A stretch of DNA of 64,000 nt from Clostridia bacterium (GTDB lineage: Bacteria; Bacillota; Clostridia; Oscillospirales; CAG-272), in assembly GCA_017508195.1 (NCBI GenBank), contig JAFVZL010000054.1, positions 1 through 64,000 of the forward strand, read 5' to 3'. Below are positions 15,478 to 25,352 of the stretch, one piece after another. Position 1 is the first letter of the stretch. Each line of letters starts with the position of its first letter. Below the pieces are notes generated by a model. The model searched no databases. It was given only the letters and a program-made list of their open reading frames with translations, and had not been told where the DNA came from. Made by a program: the position numbers and the translations under genes.

Positions 15478-17328
15478 ATGAGCTACAAATATCTGGATAA
15501 AATAAATTCCCCCGCCGACCTTAAGGCGTTGGGGCGCGATGAGATCCCCGAGCTTTGCTCCGAGATCCGGGAATTCCTTATAGATAAGGTATCGAAGCAG
15601 GGTGGACATCTTGCCTCGAACCTCGGCGCAACCGAGCTCTCGGTTGCTATTCACAGAGTATTCGATTCTCCGAAGGATCACATAATATTCGACGTAGGGC
15701 ATCAGTCTTACGTTCATAAGATCATTACCGGAAGACGCGATCGCTTTGACGAATTGCGCGTTCCCGGCGGTCTTTCGGGCTTTACGTCCATGCGTGAGAG
15801 CGAGCACGATGCATTTGGCGCAGGGCATAGCTCAACCTCTATGTCGGCGGCGCTAGGATATGCTGAGAGTGATAAAATGCTCGGCAACGATAATTTCACA
15901 GTATGCGTTATCGGTGACGGTGCTTACACCGGCGGAATGATACACGAGGCAATCAATAATTGCAAGCCCGATCTCAGACTTATCGTTATACTTAACGAGA
16001 ACGGGATGTCGATATCTACGAACAAGGGTGCTTTTGCATCCTATCTCTCGGGCGTCCGTATGTCGCGCGGGTATTTAAGCGTTAAGGGAACTGCCGAGTC
16101 TATCCTGTCTCGTATTCCCGTTCTCGGAAAGCCGCTTCGCTCCTGCCTATCGTGGATAAAGAATACCGTTAAGCGTTTAATTTTTAAGTCAAACTATTTT
16201 GAGGATCTCGGATTCTATTATCTCGGTCCTATTGACGGAAATGATTATAACAAGGTTGAAAAGGCACTTACAAAGGCTAAGAAGCTTAATAAATGCGTTT
16301 TTATACACCTGAAAACACAAAAGGGTAAGGGATGCGAGGATGCGGAGCTTGCTCCCGAGGTGTTCCATAGCATCACGGGCTCGGCCACGGGTTCTACCTA
16401 CCACTCCGAGTTTGCCGAGGAGCTTATTTCGCTTGCCGAGACGGATGAAAAGGTTGTAGCCATCACCGCCGCTATGGGTGTCGGAACGGGGCTCTCCGAG
16501 TTCGGTGAGAAATATTCGGACAGATACTTCGACGTTGGCATAGCTGAGGAGCATGCGCTCACCTTTGCCGCCGGACTTGCTGCAAACGGCTTTAAACCCT
16601 TTACGGCTATTTATTCTACCTTCCTTCAGCGTGGATATGACAATATCATTCACGATATCGCGCTTCAAGATCTTCCCGTCAAGCTCCTTATTGACAGGGC
16701 AGGAATAGCGCTGCACGACGGTGCTACGCATCACGGTATTTTTGACGTATCCTTCCTGTCACATATACCGGGTATGGAAATAATCGCACCCGCGACCTTT
16801 GAATCACTGCATAGATATGTAAGATATGCAAAGGATGCAACACATCCGATTGCAATAAGATATGCGAATTCCCCCGAATGTATCGGAGTCACTGAGTCCT
16901 TTGAATATTTCGGAGATGAAACCTCGGGAATTCTTACCGATTTTGATATTGAAAACGCGCCCGAGAAGATATTTATAACATACGGGAAGCAGGTCGAGCG
17001 CGTCATCGAAGCGAAGAACATACTCAATGAGGGCGGCATCGATGCAGGTATCATCCTCGTCGAGAGAATAAAGCCGATGTCTTTGCTTGTCGAGATCCTC
17101 TCTAAGCTTTCAGCAGGAAGACACATCCTCGTTGCCGAGGAGGGGATAAGAAACGGAGGACTCGGAATGACGCTGCTTGCCGAGCTTGCCGAGAGAGGTG
17201 CTCTTACGGATTCGAGAATCGAGGTCGCTGCTATTGACGATAGCTTCGTTTTACCCGATAAGGTCATTGACGTCTATGACTACGTTGGCCTCTCACCCAA
17301 GCGCTTGGCACTCAGGTTTCTTGTATGA
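15478..17328 (+). CDS. dxs: 1-deoxy-D-xylulose-5-phosphate synthase
   Basis: Joins pyruvate and glyceraldehyde 3-phosphate to form DXP, the first step of the non-mevalonate isoprenoid pathway, using thiamine diphosphate. The 616 residues show the expected order: FDVGHQSYVHKIITGR, GHSSTSMSAALGYAESD, the ThDP/Mg motif GDGAYTGGMIHEAINN...NENGMSIS, then the pyrimidine-domain GIAEEHALTFAAGLAA with its catalytic Glu, and DRAGIALHDGATHHGIFD. The family usually has DG-Pro-THHG at the last motif; here it is DG-Ala-THHG. The start ATG at 15478 follows AAGGGGG. The stop overlaps the miaB start (ATGA), so the two are translated together. Confidence 0.95.
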   Translation: MSYKYLDKINSPADLKALGRDEIPELCSEIREFLIDKVSKQGGHLASNLGATELSVAIHRVFDSPKDHIIFDVGHQSYVHKIITGRRDRFDELRVPGGLSGFTSMRESEHDAFGAGHSSTSMSAALGYAESDKMLGNDNFTVCVIGDGAYTGGMIHEAINNCKPDLRLIVILNENGMSISTNKGAFASYLSGVRMSRGYLSVKGTAESILSRIPVLGKPLRSCLSWIKNTVKRLIFKSNYFEDLGFYYLGPIDGNDYNKVEKALTKAKKLNKCVFIHLKTQKGKGCEDAELAPEVFHSITGSATGSTYHSEFAEELISLAETDEKVVAITAAMGVGTGLSEFGEKYSDRYFDVGIAEEHALTFAAGLAANGFKPFTAIYSTFLQRGYDNIIHDIALQDLPVKLLIDRAGIALHDGATHHGIFDVSFLSHIPGMEIIAPATFESLHRYVRYAKDATHPIAIRYANSPECIGVTESFEYFGDETSGILTDFDIENAPEKIFITYGKQVERVIEAKNILNEGGIDAGIILVERIKPMSLLVEILSKLSAGRHILVAEEGIRNGGLGMTLLAELAERGALTDSRIEVAAIDDSFVLPDKVIDVYDYVGLSPKRLALRFLV

Positions 17329-18704
17329 TGAACGGATTTGATATGAACAACGAATATATTGAAGCCGTAAGGCGTATAAACGCGGGAAAGTCTAGAAAGC
17401 TATTTGTGTTAACCTTCGGATGTCAGCAGAATGAGGCTGATAGCGAGCAGGTTCGCGGAATTGGTCTTCTCATGGGATATTCGTTAACCGAAACGCCCGA
17501 TGATGCCGACATCATAATAGTCAATACATGCGCTATCCGAGAGCACGCAGAGGATAAAGCACTCTCGATGCTTGGTAATTTCAAGGCGCTGAAGCGTAAG
17601 CGCCCCGAGCTTGTCGTCGGAGTTATCGGATGTATGGCGGCAGAGAGACACGTTGTAGAGCATATAAAGACGGGCTTCCACTATGTGACGTTCACTCTAG
17701 AGCCTAATATGCTCCATCTTTTGCCTGAGGTTATATACAGGAAGCTCGCTCTTGGAAAACGTTCATTTATCGTCGGTAAGGACGATGGCTCTTTAACTGA
17801 GGGTATCCCCGCTGAACGCTCATCCGGCTTCAAGGCGTGGGTGTCAATAATGTACGGCTGTAATAACTTCTGCTCCTATTGTATCGTGCCTTATACACGA
17901 GGCAGAGAGAGAAGCAGACCGAGCGAGAGCATTCTTTCCGAGTGCCGCGGACTTGTTGCACACGGTGTTAAGGAAATTACGCTTCTTGGACAAAACGTTA
18001 ATTCTTATAAATCGGATATGGACTTCGCTACTCTGATAGAGAATATTGCGCTTTTAGACGGCGATTTTACCGTAAGGTTTATGACAAGTCATCCGAAGGA
18101 CGTGTCGGACAGGCTTATAGAAGTAATGGGTAAGTATTCGCCTAAAATAGCACCGTACTTCCATCTTCCGCTTCAATCCGGCAGTGACAGGATATTAAAG
18201 CTGATGCATAGGACCTACAATTCGGAGAAGTTTTTAACTACTGTAAGAAAGCTTCGCGAAGCAGTTCCCGGTATCGCACTGTCGACAGACGTTATAGTCG
18301 GCTTCCCGACAGAGACGGATGAGGATTTTGAGGATACTCTGCGTGTTCTCAGAGAGGTGGAGTTTGATCTTGTATATTCTTTCATTTACTCTAAAAGAGA
18401 GGGAACACCCGCTGCCAGAATGGACGGTCAGGTGGATCAAGCGCGGAAGGATGAAAGAATGTCGAGACTTCTCGCTTTGAGCGATGCTTTTGCGGATAAG
18501 AAAAACAAAGAGCTTATCGGTACGGTGCAGCGTGTGCTTGTGGAGTCGAGGTCAAAGCGCGGGAGCGAGAGCTCTTATACCGCGAGAACTCTTACAAATA
18601 AGCTCGTTCACTTCACCTCGGATGAGTGCCTGATCGGTGAATTTACCGAGGTTCTTATAGAGAAGGCGGGAGCCTTTGAATTATTTGGAAAACTTAAGAA
18701 ATGA
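17325..18704 (+). CDS. miaB: tRNA-2-methylthio-N6-dimethylallyladenosine synthase
   Basis: Radical SAM methylthiotransferase that converts i6A37 to ms2i6A37 in tRNAs reading UNN codons. Three domains in 459 residues: UPF0004 N-terminus with its cluster cysteines (FGCQQNEAD; NTCAIREHAEDKA; GCMA), the radical SAM core with Cys-x3-Cys-x2-Cys in YGCNNFCSYCIVPYTRGRER, and a C-terminal TRAM domain (~395-459). The ATG at 17325 overlaps the dxs stop; a second ATG directly follows. It precedes a YmcA/YlbF-type gene, as in Bacillus subtilis, where the neighbour's complex has been linked to iron-sulfur and RNA-processing functions. Confidence 0.95.
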   Translation: MMNGFDMNNEYIEAVRRINAGKSRKLFVLTFGCQQNEADSEQVRGIGLLMGYSLTETPDDADIIIVNTCAIREHAEDKALSMLGNFKALKRKRPELVVGVIGCMAAERHVVEHIKTGFHYVTFTLEPNMLHLLPEVIYRKLALGKRSFIVGKDDGSLTEGIPAERSSGFKAWVSIMYGCNNFCSYCIVPYTRGRERSRPSESILSECRGLVAHGVKEITLLGQNVNSYKSDMDFATLIENIALLDGDFTVRFMTSHPKDVSDRLIEVMGKYSPKIAPYFHLPLQSGSDRILKLMHRTYNSEKFLTTVRKLREAVPGIALSTDVIVGFPTETDEDFEDTLRVLREVEFDLVYSFIYSKREGTPAARMDGQVDQARKDERMSRLLALSDAFADKKNKELIGTVQRVLVESRSKRGSESSYTARTLTNKLVHFTSDECLIGEFTEVLIEKAGAFELFGKLKK

Positions 18705-18714
18705 GGATAAAAAA

Positions 18715-19107
18715 ATGACTAAAATTATTGAGATCGCACATATGCTTGGACTTGAGATCGCTGCAAGCGATGAGATCAAGGCTCTTGAGGCTGCTAAGAA
18801 TCAGTATGAGGCAAACGCCGAGCTTAACAAGCTCATGAGCGAATACGAGACCGAGCGCAGACTTCTCGGTGAGGAGTTCTCGAAGCCCGAGGACGAGATG
18901 GATGAGATAGCTATTGCCAATCTGAGGGCAAGACTCGAGGAGCTTACGGGAATTATTACCAAGGAGCCCGATTACATTGCATTCAACGAGGCTCAGCAGG
19001 CTATGAATGCGCTCATGGCTGAGGTTAATGCCGAGATTAAATTCTGCATTACCGGAGAGCGCGAAACCTGCACTCACGATTGCTCTACCTGCTCGGGTTG
19101 TCACTGA
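18715..19107 (+). CDS. ricA: YlbF/YmcA family protein (RicA-like) with Cys-rich tail
   Basis: A 130-residue all-helical protein of the Com_YlbF family (MTKIIEIAHMLGLEIAASDE; AAKNQYEANAELNKLM). In Bacillus, YmcA, YlbF and YaaT form the Ric complex, which carries iron-sulfur clusters and assists RNase Y-dependent mRNA processing. The C-terminus here ends in a dense cysteine cluster, CTHDCSTCSGCH, plus an upstream FCITG cysteine, fitting cluster ligands. The position between miaB and mutS matches ymcA of Bacillus subtilis (miaB-ymcA-cotE-mutS-mutL), which is why RicA is preferred over YlbF; the symbol rests on synteny. The ATG at 18715 follows GAGGA. Confidence 0.75.
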   Translation: MTKIIEIAHMLGLEIAASDEIKALEAAKNQYEANAELNKLMSEYETERRLLGEEFSKPEDEMDEIAIANLRARLEELTGIITKEPDYIAFNEAQQAMNALMAEVNAEIKFCITGERETCTHDCSTCSGCH

Positions 19108-19138
19108 TAAATCAGACTTTTATGGGAGGTGACCTCAA

Positions 19139-21769
19139 ATGGCAGAGGTTATAGAAAGGCGCAGCGATCTTAAGACCGTTACGCCTATGATGAAGCAATA
19201 TCTGGACGTTAAGGAAGAGTATGAGGGTTATGTACTCTTATATCGTCTTGGCGACTTTTACGAGTGCTTTTATGAGGATGCCGTGCTCGCATCGCGTGAG
19301 CTCGAGCTTACTCTGACCGGTCGCGATTGCGGTGACGGAAAGAGAGCCGCTATGTGCGGAGTGCCGTTCCATAAGGCGGATCTGTACGTCGGCAGACTCG
19401 TTGAAAAGGGATATAAGGTTGCGATCTGCGAGCAGGTAAGCGACCCAAAGAGCTCGGTGGGTCTTGTAAAGCGAGAGGTAACACGAGTAGTAACCCCCGG
19501 TACCGTTACTGATGCGGGGATTCTTAATGAAAGCAAGAATAACTATCTTGCTGCTGTTTGCTACGGTGTTTCGGGTATAGGTCTATCTTTCGCCGATATA
19601 TCTACCGGTGAGTTTTCATCAACATATATAAGCGGTCAGGATGCGGAGCAGAAGCTTAAGAACGAGCTCGGTGCTTATACTCCCAGCGAGGTTATAATAA
19701 ATCTTCCCGAGGATAAATGTGCCGATCTTATTAACTTCTTAAAGGATAGATGTCACTCGGTCATTAATGCGGGAGCTTCATCTCTCTTTGCGTATGATAA
19801 GACAAAAGAGTCTGTTCAGAACAACTTTAAGGATGAAGCGGACAAGCTTAATCTTCCTGAGATGATAATGTCCTCCGGCGCGCTCCTTCAATATATCAGA
19901 GATACTCAGAAGACGGGTGCTACTTTCGGAAACGAGCTGAACGCGTATGCCGAGGGGCAGTATCTCGAGCTCGACCTTAACACAAGACGTAACCTTGAGC
20001 TTACGGAGTCGATGAGAGCTAAGGAAAAGCGCGGTTCGCTTCTTTGGGTTCTCGACAAGACTAAGACCGCTATGGGAGCAAGACTTCTTCGCTCTTGGCT
20101 CTTGAAGCCTCTACTCAATCCTGTTGCTATTATAAACAGGCAGAGCATGGTAGAGGATCTTGTTAAGGAGCATATACTCCGCGACGAGCTCGGGGAGCTT
20201 TTGTCTGCTACCCTTGACCTTGAGCGTCTTACCGCAAAGGTCGTATACGGCACTGCAAACGCAAAAGATCTCAGAGCAATATATCTTAGTATCGAAAAAC
20301 TGCCCGAGATTAAATCCCGAATCCTAAATTCAGAGTGCAAGCATCTAAGGGATCTTGCCTCGAAGATAGACACTCTTGAGGATCTTGCCGAGTTGCTTGG
20401 AAACGCGGTCGTAGATGATCCGCCCTTTACAATTCGTGAGGGTGGAATGATTCGTGAGGGCTTCAATTCTGAGGTCGATTACCTTCGCTCGATAAAGAAA
20501 AACGGTGCCGGGGTTATGGCATCTATCGAGGAAAGAGAAAAGGAAGCGACCGGAATCAAGACACTGAAGGTCGCATACAATAAGGTCTTCGGTTATTACA
20601 TAGAGGTTTCCAAGTCCTTCGCAAACGACGTTCCGCTTCATTACGTCAGAAAGCAGACGCTTACAAACTGCGAAAGGTATATTACCGAGGAGCTTAAGGA
20701 GATGGAGAACACCATCTTCACAGCTGATGAAAAGCTTGTTAGTCTTGAGTACGATCTTTTTATGGGGCTCAGAGCAGTCGTTGCCGAAAACAATGAGAGG
20801 ATAAGAGCTTCAGCTAATCTGATTGCAGAGCTTGACGTTTACCGTTCTTTGGCTGACGTTGCTGTTAAAAATGCTTACGTTTGCCCCGAGGTGGATCTTT
20901 CAAGCGAGCTTATCATCAAGGACGGAAGACACCCGGTGGTAGAGAAGTTTGTAACCGATACCTACTTTGTTCCTAACGATACCACACTTGATACATCGTC
21001 AAACAGAATGATGATAATCACCGGTCCCAATATGGCAGGTAAATCGACCTATATGCGACAGGTAGCAATTATTACTATAATGGCGCAGATCGGCTCCTTC
21101 GTTCCCGCTAAGGTTGCGAGAGTGGGTATAGTTGATAAAGTGTTTACCCGTGTTGGTGCGTCCGACGATCTTGCATCGGGTCAGTCGACCTTTATGCTGG
21201 AAATGAACGAGGTTGCTACTATCCTTAAAAATGCTACCAAGCGTTCGCTGATAATTTATGATGAGGTGGGACGCGGTACAAGCACCTTTGACGGTATGGC
21301 TATCGCCAGAGCTGTTGTTGAGTATACTCACTCGAAAAAGATAGGCGCAAAGACTCTGTTTGCAACTCATTATCATGAGCTTACCGATATGGAAGCCGAG
21401 TTCGATGGCATCGTTAACTACAATATTGCTGCCAAAAAGCGAGGCGACTCTATTACGTTCCTTCGCAAGATAGTCAGAGGTGGCACCGATGATTCTTACG
21501 GTATTGAGGTTGCCAAGCTTGCCGGAGTACCGTCCGAGGTCGTCAAGCGTGCAAGGGAAATATTAAAGGATATCGAAAGCGGTGCTATCCGCACAGAGTC
21601 CGCACCGAAGTCGGTATCGACCGATGATACATTTGATCTCTTCTCGGGCATCGTTGCATCGAAGAATACCGAGGTCATTGACAAGCTAAGAGAGATTGAT
21701 ATCAACACACTTACGCCTATAGAGGCTATGAATACACTCTACGAGCTTAAAAAGATGCTCGGAGAATAA
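19139..21769 (+). CDS. mutS: DNA mismatch repair ATPase MutS
   Basis: Recognises mismatches and small loops and recruits MutL. At 876 residues it is full length. The mismatch-binding domain carries the Phe-x-Glu motif in RLGDFYECFYEDA (near residue 42). The ATPase domain has Walker A GPNMAGKSTYMRQ (~residue 629), DDLASGQSTFMLEM, Walker B LIIYDEVGRGTSTFDG and the H-loop TLFATHYHEL. The C-terminus keeps a short helix-turn-helix (MNTLYELKKMLGE). The start ATG at 19139 follows GGGAGGTGA. It lies 31 bp after ricA and 22 bp before mutL. Confidence 0.97.
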   Translation: MAEVIERRSDLKTVTPMMKQYLDVKEEYEGYVLLYRLGDFYECFYEDAVLASRELELTLTGRDCGDGKRAAMCGVPFHKADLYVGRLVEKGYKVAICEQVSDPKSSVGLVKREVTRVVTPGTVTDAGILNESKNNYLAAVCYGVSGIGLSFADISTGEFSSTYISGQDAEQKLKNELGAYTPSEVIINLPEDKCADLINFLKDRCHSVINAGASSLFAYDKTKESVQNNFKDEADKLNLPEMIMSSGALLQYIRDTQKTGATFGNELNAYAEGQYLELDLNTRRNLELTESMRAKEKRGSLLWVLDKTKTAMGARLLRSWLLKPLLNPVAIINRQSMVEDLVKEHILRDELGELLSATLDLERLTAKVVYGTANAKDLRAIYLSIEKLPEIKSRILNSECKHLRDLASKIDTLEDLAELLGNAVVDDPPFTIREGGMIREGFNSEVDYLRSIKKNGAGVMASIEEREKEATGIKTLKVAYNKVFGYYIEVSKSFANDVPLHYVRKQTLTNCERYITEELKEMENTIFTADEKLVSLEYDLFMGLRAVVAENNERIRASANLIAELDVYRSLADVAVKNAYVCPEVDLSSELIIKDGRHPVVEKFVTDTYFVPNDTTLDTSSNRMMIITGPNMAGKSTYMRQVAIITIMAQIGSFVPAKVARVGIVDKVFTRVGASDDLASGQSTFMLEMNEVATILKNATKRSLIIYDEVGRGTSTFDGMAIARAVVEYTHSKKIGAKTLFATHYHELTDMEAEFDGIVNYNIAAKKRGDSITFLRKIVRGGTDDSYGIEVAKLAGVPSEVVKRAREILKDIESGAIRTESAPKSVSTDDTFDLFSGIVASKNTEVIDKLREIDINTLTPIEAMNTLYELKKMLGE

Positions 21770-21791
21770 TTCTCGTAAGTCAGGAGAACAT

Positions 21792-23762
21792 ATGGGAAAA
21801 ATTAACGTACTCAGCTTTGAAATAGCTAACCTTATAGCGGCGGGAGAGGTCGTAGAACGGCCCGCATCAGTACTTAAGGAGCTTATAGAAAACTCTATTG
21901 ACGCAGGAGCGACAAATATTGTTGCCGAGATAAAGCGCGGTGGCGTAGCTATGATCCGCGTTAGCGATAACGGATGCGGCATATCGAAGGAAGATCTTCC
22001 TGTTGCTTTAAAGCGCCATGCGACGAGCAAAATATCATCGAAGGAGGATCTGTCGGGTATTATGACCCTCGGATTCCGCGGTGAGGCACTTGCTGCAATA
22101 TCTTCTGTATGTGAGATGACGATCATAACGAAAACCGCTGAGTCAGATACCGCTTACATGCTTACTGCTGAGGCGGGGAATGTGGTCGACCTTTCAGAGG
22201 TATATGCTCAGGATGGAACTACGGTTGTTGTGAGTAATTTGTTCTACAACGTTCCGGCGCGCAGAAAGTTCCTTAAGAAGGATGCTACCGAGGCGATGAA
22301 CGTTGCCGCTCTTGTTGAAAGAGTTGCACTCTCTCGCCCCGACATCTCGATACAGCTTCTTATTGATGGAGAAGAGAAGTTCAGGACTCCCGGTGACGGA
22401 AAGCTCGGTAACACGATATACTCGATATACGGTAAGGCATTTGCCTCGAAGATGATCGAGGTCTTTGGTGACGCCAACGGAATCAAGGTTTCGGGTTACA
22501 TTGGCAGAAGCGATAACGTAAAAAAGAATAGAAATCTCATGAACGTATTTATCAACGGCAGATACGTTAAGAGCCTGACTGCACAAGCGGCAATAGAGAA
22601 GGCATATACCTCGTATATTGCGACTGAATGCTTCCCGACGTGCGTGCTTTTCCTAGAGATTAATCCTTCCTTGGTCGACGTAAACGTTCACCCTGCGAAG
22701 CTCGAGGTAAAGTTCTCTGACGAAAGATCGGTATTCGAGACCGTTTACTACACTGTAAAAAGTGCGCTCGAGGAACATGAATACCGACCCGAGCTTGAAC
22801 TTGGTGCAAAGAAGCCTGTACAAAATCTTATGGGTGCATATGTGCCTATCGGTCAGGACACGAAGGGGGAGCAGATCTCTATCTCGGCTCACAGAGAAAT
22901 AGAAAGACCTTCTTACGATACTTACCCAACGGGCAGAACGCAATATTCTGACAGACCTTCCGCACCTCGATATATCAGAGATAACGGGAGAGAAGCTACA
23001 CCCGTCAAGATCTCGAGCGGAACATCCCCTGCGAGAGCTGATTCAGAGCGTATCGGAGTAACATCAATGACGCCGAAGGACTCTATGGAGCTCTTACGCA
23101 GATATAAGAGTGCGGAGCCAATCGATGAGAGCGAGTTCGTTGTAGAAACACTCACACCGCCCGAGACGGAGCCTGAGGTGTTTTATAAGTACGTCGGTGA
23201 GGCGTTTGATTGCTTCGTAATGATAGAATATGAGGGTGCGCTTCTCATAATAGACAAGCACGCGGCTCATGAGAGAGTAATATTCGAGGAGCTTAAGGAG
23301 AGAAGAGCTGCTGACGGAAGAGTCGCATCACAGATGCTAATGCTCCCGCTTACGGTCTTACTCAGCCCGGAGGAACTTGCATCTGCGTCCGAGTACAGGG
23401 AGGAGATTACCTCTATCGGATTTGAATACACCGTGGATAAGGCATCGGCTGATATTACAGCGATCCCCGATGCAATAAGTGCTGAGGATGCTGAGGCTTT
23501 GTTTATAAAGATGCTTGATGAGCTGGCAGAGGGCAGGGGAGATCCTAAGTCCACAGAGGCAATCAGACGCGAAAAGGCGTTGTATCAGGTTGCGTGTAAA
23601 GCTGCTATAAAGGGCGGTCGAGTGTATGACAGAGCAGTGATTGATTGGCTCATACAGAAGATACTCCGTCTGCCGGATATTACAGTGTGTCCTCATGGCA
23701 GGCCTATTGCCTATAAGCTCACAAAAACCGAGCTCGAAAGGCAGTTTGAAAGAATAAAATAA
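21792..23762 (+). CDS. mutL: DNA mismatch repair protein MutL (endonuclease type)
   Basis: A 656-residue MutL. The N-terminal GHKL ATPase shows ELIENSIDAGA, DNGCGIS and TLGFRGEALAAIS; the lever domain follows to ~330. After a variable linker (~340-455, rich in Ser/Thr/Arg) comes the dimerisation domain with the endonuclease motif DKHAAHERVIFEE (usual form DQHA-x2-ER-x4-E), ACKAAIKGG and CPHGRP. These metal-binding motifs mark the nicking type found in bacteria without MutH. The first Gln of the endonuclease motif is Lys here. The ATG at 21792 follows AGGAG. Confidence 0.95.
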   Translation: MGKINVLSFEIANLIAAGEVVERPASVLKELIENSIDAGATNIVAEIKRGGVAMIRVSDNGCGISKEDLPVALKRHATSKISSKEDLSGIMTLGFRGEALAAISSVCEMTIITKTAESDTAYMLTAEAGNVVDLSEVYAQDGTTVVVSNLFYNVPARRKFLKKDATEAMNVAALVERVALSRPDISIQLLIDGEEKFRTPGDGKLGNTIYSIYGKAFASKMIEVFGDANGIKVSGYIGRSDNVKKNRNLMNVFINGRYVKSLTAQAAIEKAYTSYIATECFPTCVLFLEINPSLVDVNVHPAKLEVKFSDERSVFETVYYTVKSALEEHEYRPELELGAKKPVQNLMGAYVPIGQDTKGEQISISAHREIERPSYDTYPTGRTQYSDRPSAPRYIRDNGREATPVKISSGTSPARADSERIGVTSMTPKDSMELLRRYKSAEPIDESEFVVETLTPPETEPEVFYKYVGEAFDCFVMIEYEGALLIIDKHAAHERVIFEELKERRAADGRVASQMLMLPLTVLLSPEELASASEYREEITSIGFEYTVDKASADITAIPDAISAEDAEALFIKMLDELAEGRGDPKSTEAIRREKALYQVACKAAIKGGRVYDRAVIDWLIQKILRLPDITVCPHGRPIAYKLTKTELERQFERIK

Positions 23763-23774
23763 ATCGAGGAAATA

Positions 23775-24917
23775 ATGGCAAAGTATACTTTACTAAAGCA
23801 AGAGGGACGTGCGAGGCGCGGAAGATTTGAGACTGTACACGGTACTGTCGAGACGCCTGTATTTATGAACGTAGGCACTTGCGCTGCAATAAGAGGCGGC
23901 ATATCTACCGAGGATCTGAAAGAGGTCAAGTGTCAGGTTGAGCTATCCAATACATACCACCTTCACATACGTCCCGGTGATGATCTTATATATAAAATGG
24001 GCGGTCTTCATAAATTTATGAAATGGGACAGGCCGATTCTCACCGATTCAGGCGGATTCCAGGTATTCTCGCTTGCTAAGCTCAGAAAAATAACCGAAGA
24101 GGGTGTTACCTTCAATTCGCATTTTGACGGTAAGCGTATATTCATGGGACCCGAGGAGTCGATGCGTATTCAATCTCATCTGGGATCTACAATTGCTATG
24201 GCGTTTGATGAATGTATTGAGAATCCTGCTCCTTACAAATATGTAAAAGCATCGCACGAGAGAACCGTACGCTGGCTCAGACGTTGCCGCGATGAGCTTG
24301 ACCGACTTAATTCTGAAGAGGGAACCGTAAACCCCGATCAGCTTCTTTTCGGTATTAACCAGGGCGGTACCTACGAGGATCTCAGAATTGCGAATATGGA
24401 AGCAATCAAAGAGATTCCGTGTGACGGATATGCCATCGGTGGACTTGCAGTTGGTGAAGAGGCCGACGTGATGTATCACATCATCGACGTTGTTGAACCG
24501 CATATGCCAAAGGATAAGCCTAGGTATCTTATGGGCGTAGGTACTCCGCAGAATATTATTGAGGCTGTTTACCGCGGTGTTGATTTCTTCGACTGCGTTA
24601 TGCCTTCGAGAAACGCGCGACATGGCAATCTCTTTACTTGGCGCGGTAAGATCAACGTTCTCAACGAGAAATATATGGATGATCCCCGTCCTATTGCCGA
24701 GGAATGTGATTGTCCTGCATGCCGTCACTATTCGAGAAGCTATATACGTCATCTCTTCAAAGCGAAGGAAATGCTCGGTATGCGTCTTGCGGTTCTTCAT
24801 AACCTCTATTTCTACAACGATCTTATGCAGAAGATAAGGGATGCACTTGACGAGGGGAGATTTGAGGAGTTTTATCATGAATACGTTGATCTTCTTGCTA
24901 CAAGAAGAGCAGACTAA
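23775..24917 (+). CDS. tgt: tRNA-guanine transglycosylase
   Basis: Exchanges G34 for preQ1 in tRNAs with GUN anticodons, the entry step to queuosine. The 380 residues include the nucleophile/substrate region TDSGGFQVFS, the catalytic DCVMPSRNARHG, GGLAVGE and the zinc site CDCPACRHYSRSYIRHL (Cys-x-Cys-x2-Cys and a downstream His). The ATG at 23775 follows GAGGA, 12 bp after mutL. It closes the dxs-to-tgt run and is followed at once by a strong terminator. No queuosine precursor genes are in the window, so preQ1 may be made elsewhere or salvaged. Confidence 0.96.
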   Translation: MAKYTLLKQEGRARRGRFETVHGTVETPVFMNVGTCAAIRGGISTEDLKEVKCQVELSNTYHLHIRPGDDLIYKMGGLHKFMKWDRPILTDSGGFQVFSLAKLRKITEEGVTFNSHFDGKRIFMGPEESMRIQSHLGSTIAMAFDECIENPAPYKYVKASHERTVRWLRRCRDELDRLNSEEGTVNPDQLLFGINQGGTYEDLRIANMEAIKEIPCDGYAIGGLAVGEEADVMYHIIDVVEPHMPKDKPRYLMGVGTPQNIIEAVYRGVDFFDCVMPSRNARHGNLFTWRGKINVLNEKYMDDPRPIAEECDCPACRHYSRSYIRHLFKAKEMLGMRLAVLHNLYFYNDLMQKIRDALDEGRFEEFYHEYVDLLATRRAD

Positions 24918-24952
24918 AAAAATGGAGGTGCTGATTGCACCTCCATTTTTTT
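24916..24952. terminator. Bidirectional intrinsic terminator
   Basis: An 11-bp core stem AATGGAGGTGC with its complement, loop TGATT, extended by flanking A and T runs; it sits between tgt and the convergent small gene. Confidence 0.9.
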
Positions 24953-24957
24953 ATGGA

Positions 24958-25350
24958 TTATTTATGATGACATTCTCCGTTAAACATATGTGACATATCC
25001 GCTATGAGCTCACCACTCTCCGTATTCTTGAATCCAAGCGAGAGCAAGAGGGTGAGATCACCCGAGCTCGCGTGAGTTTTCGCAGTGTGCTGACCGCACA
25101 TATCTATGAAATTCATAGTTGCTCTGCCGAGTATGAACATAGCTTCAAAGTCATTGAGATTTGGAACGGGTCTGATATCAGATATGTATCCACATTCCGA
25201 GGTTATCTCGAACTGAGTAAAGCCCATAAGCTCCTCTGTATCGGCCTCGCGCATCGAATAAGCGAAAAAGCCCTCACGATATTCGGCCCCGCACGCTTTA
25301 GCAACCATTATTTGCTCATCTTTTGATTGAATAGGTAAGATCTTGAACAT
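24958..25350 (-). CDS. Small GNAT-like protein, function unknown
   Basis: A 130-residue protein. I do not recognise a named family, but the layout resembles a reduced N-acetyltransferase fold: a start MFKILPI, a central AYSMREADTEELMGFTQFEI strand pair and a late LLLSLGFKNTESGELIADM that looks like the usual GNAT ending 'LGF'. The acetyl-CoA loop is not clear, so activity cannot be claimed. It ends with a His-rich GECHHK, a possible metal-touching tail. Its start lies 2 bp after the rluB stop, so it is the last gene of the long minus-strand run. Confidence 0.6.
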   Translation of the reverse strand: MFKILPIQSKDEQIMVAKACGAEYREGFFAYSMREADTEELMGFTQFEITSECGYISDIRPVPNLNDFEAMFILGRATMNFIDMCGQHTAKTHASSGDLTLLLSLGFKNTESGELIADMSHMFNGECHHK

Positions 25351-25352
25351 TG

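Noticed and set aside
24048..24878. A 276-codon open frame antisense to tgt
   Set aside because: tgt is complete and conserved on the other strand; the antisense text resembles no family and is a codon-bias shadow.
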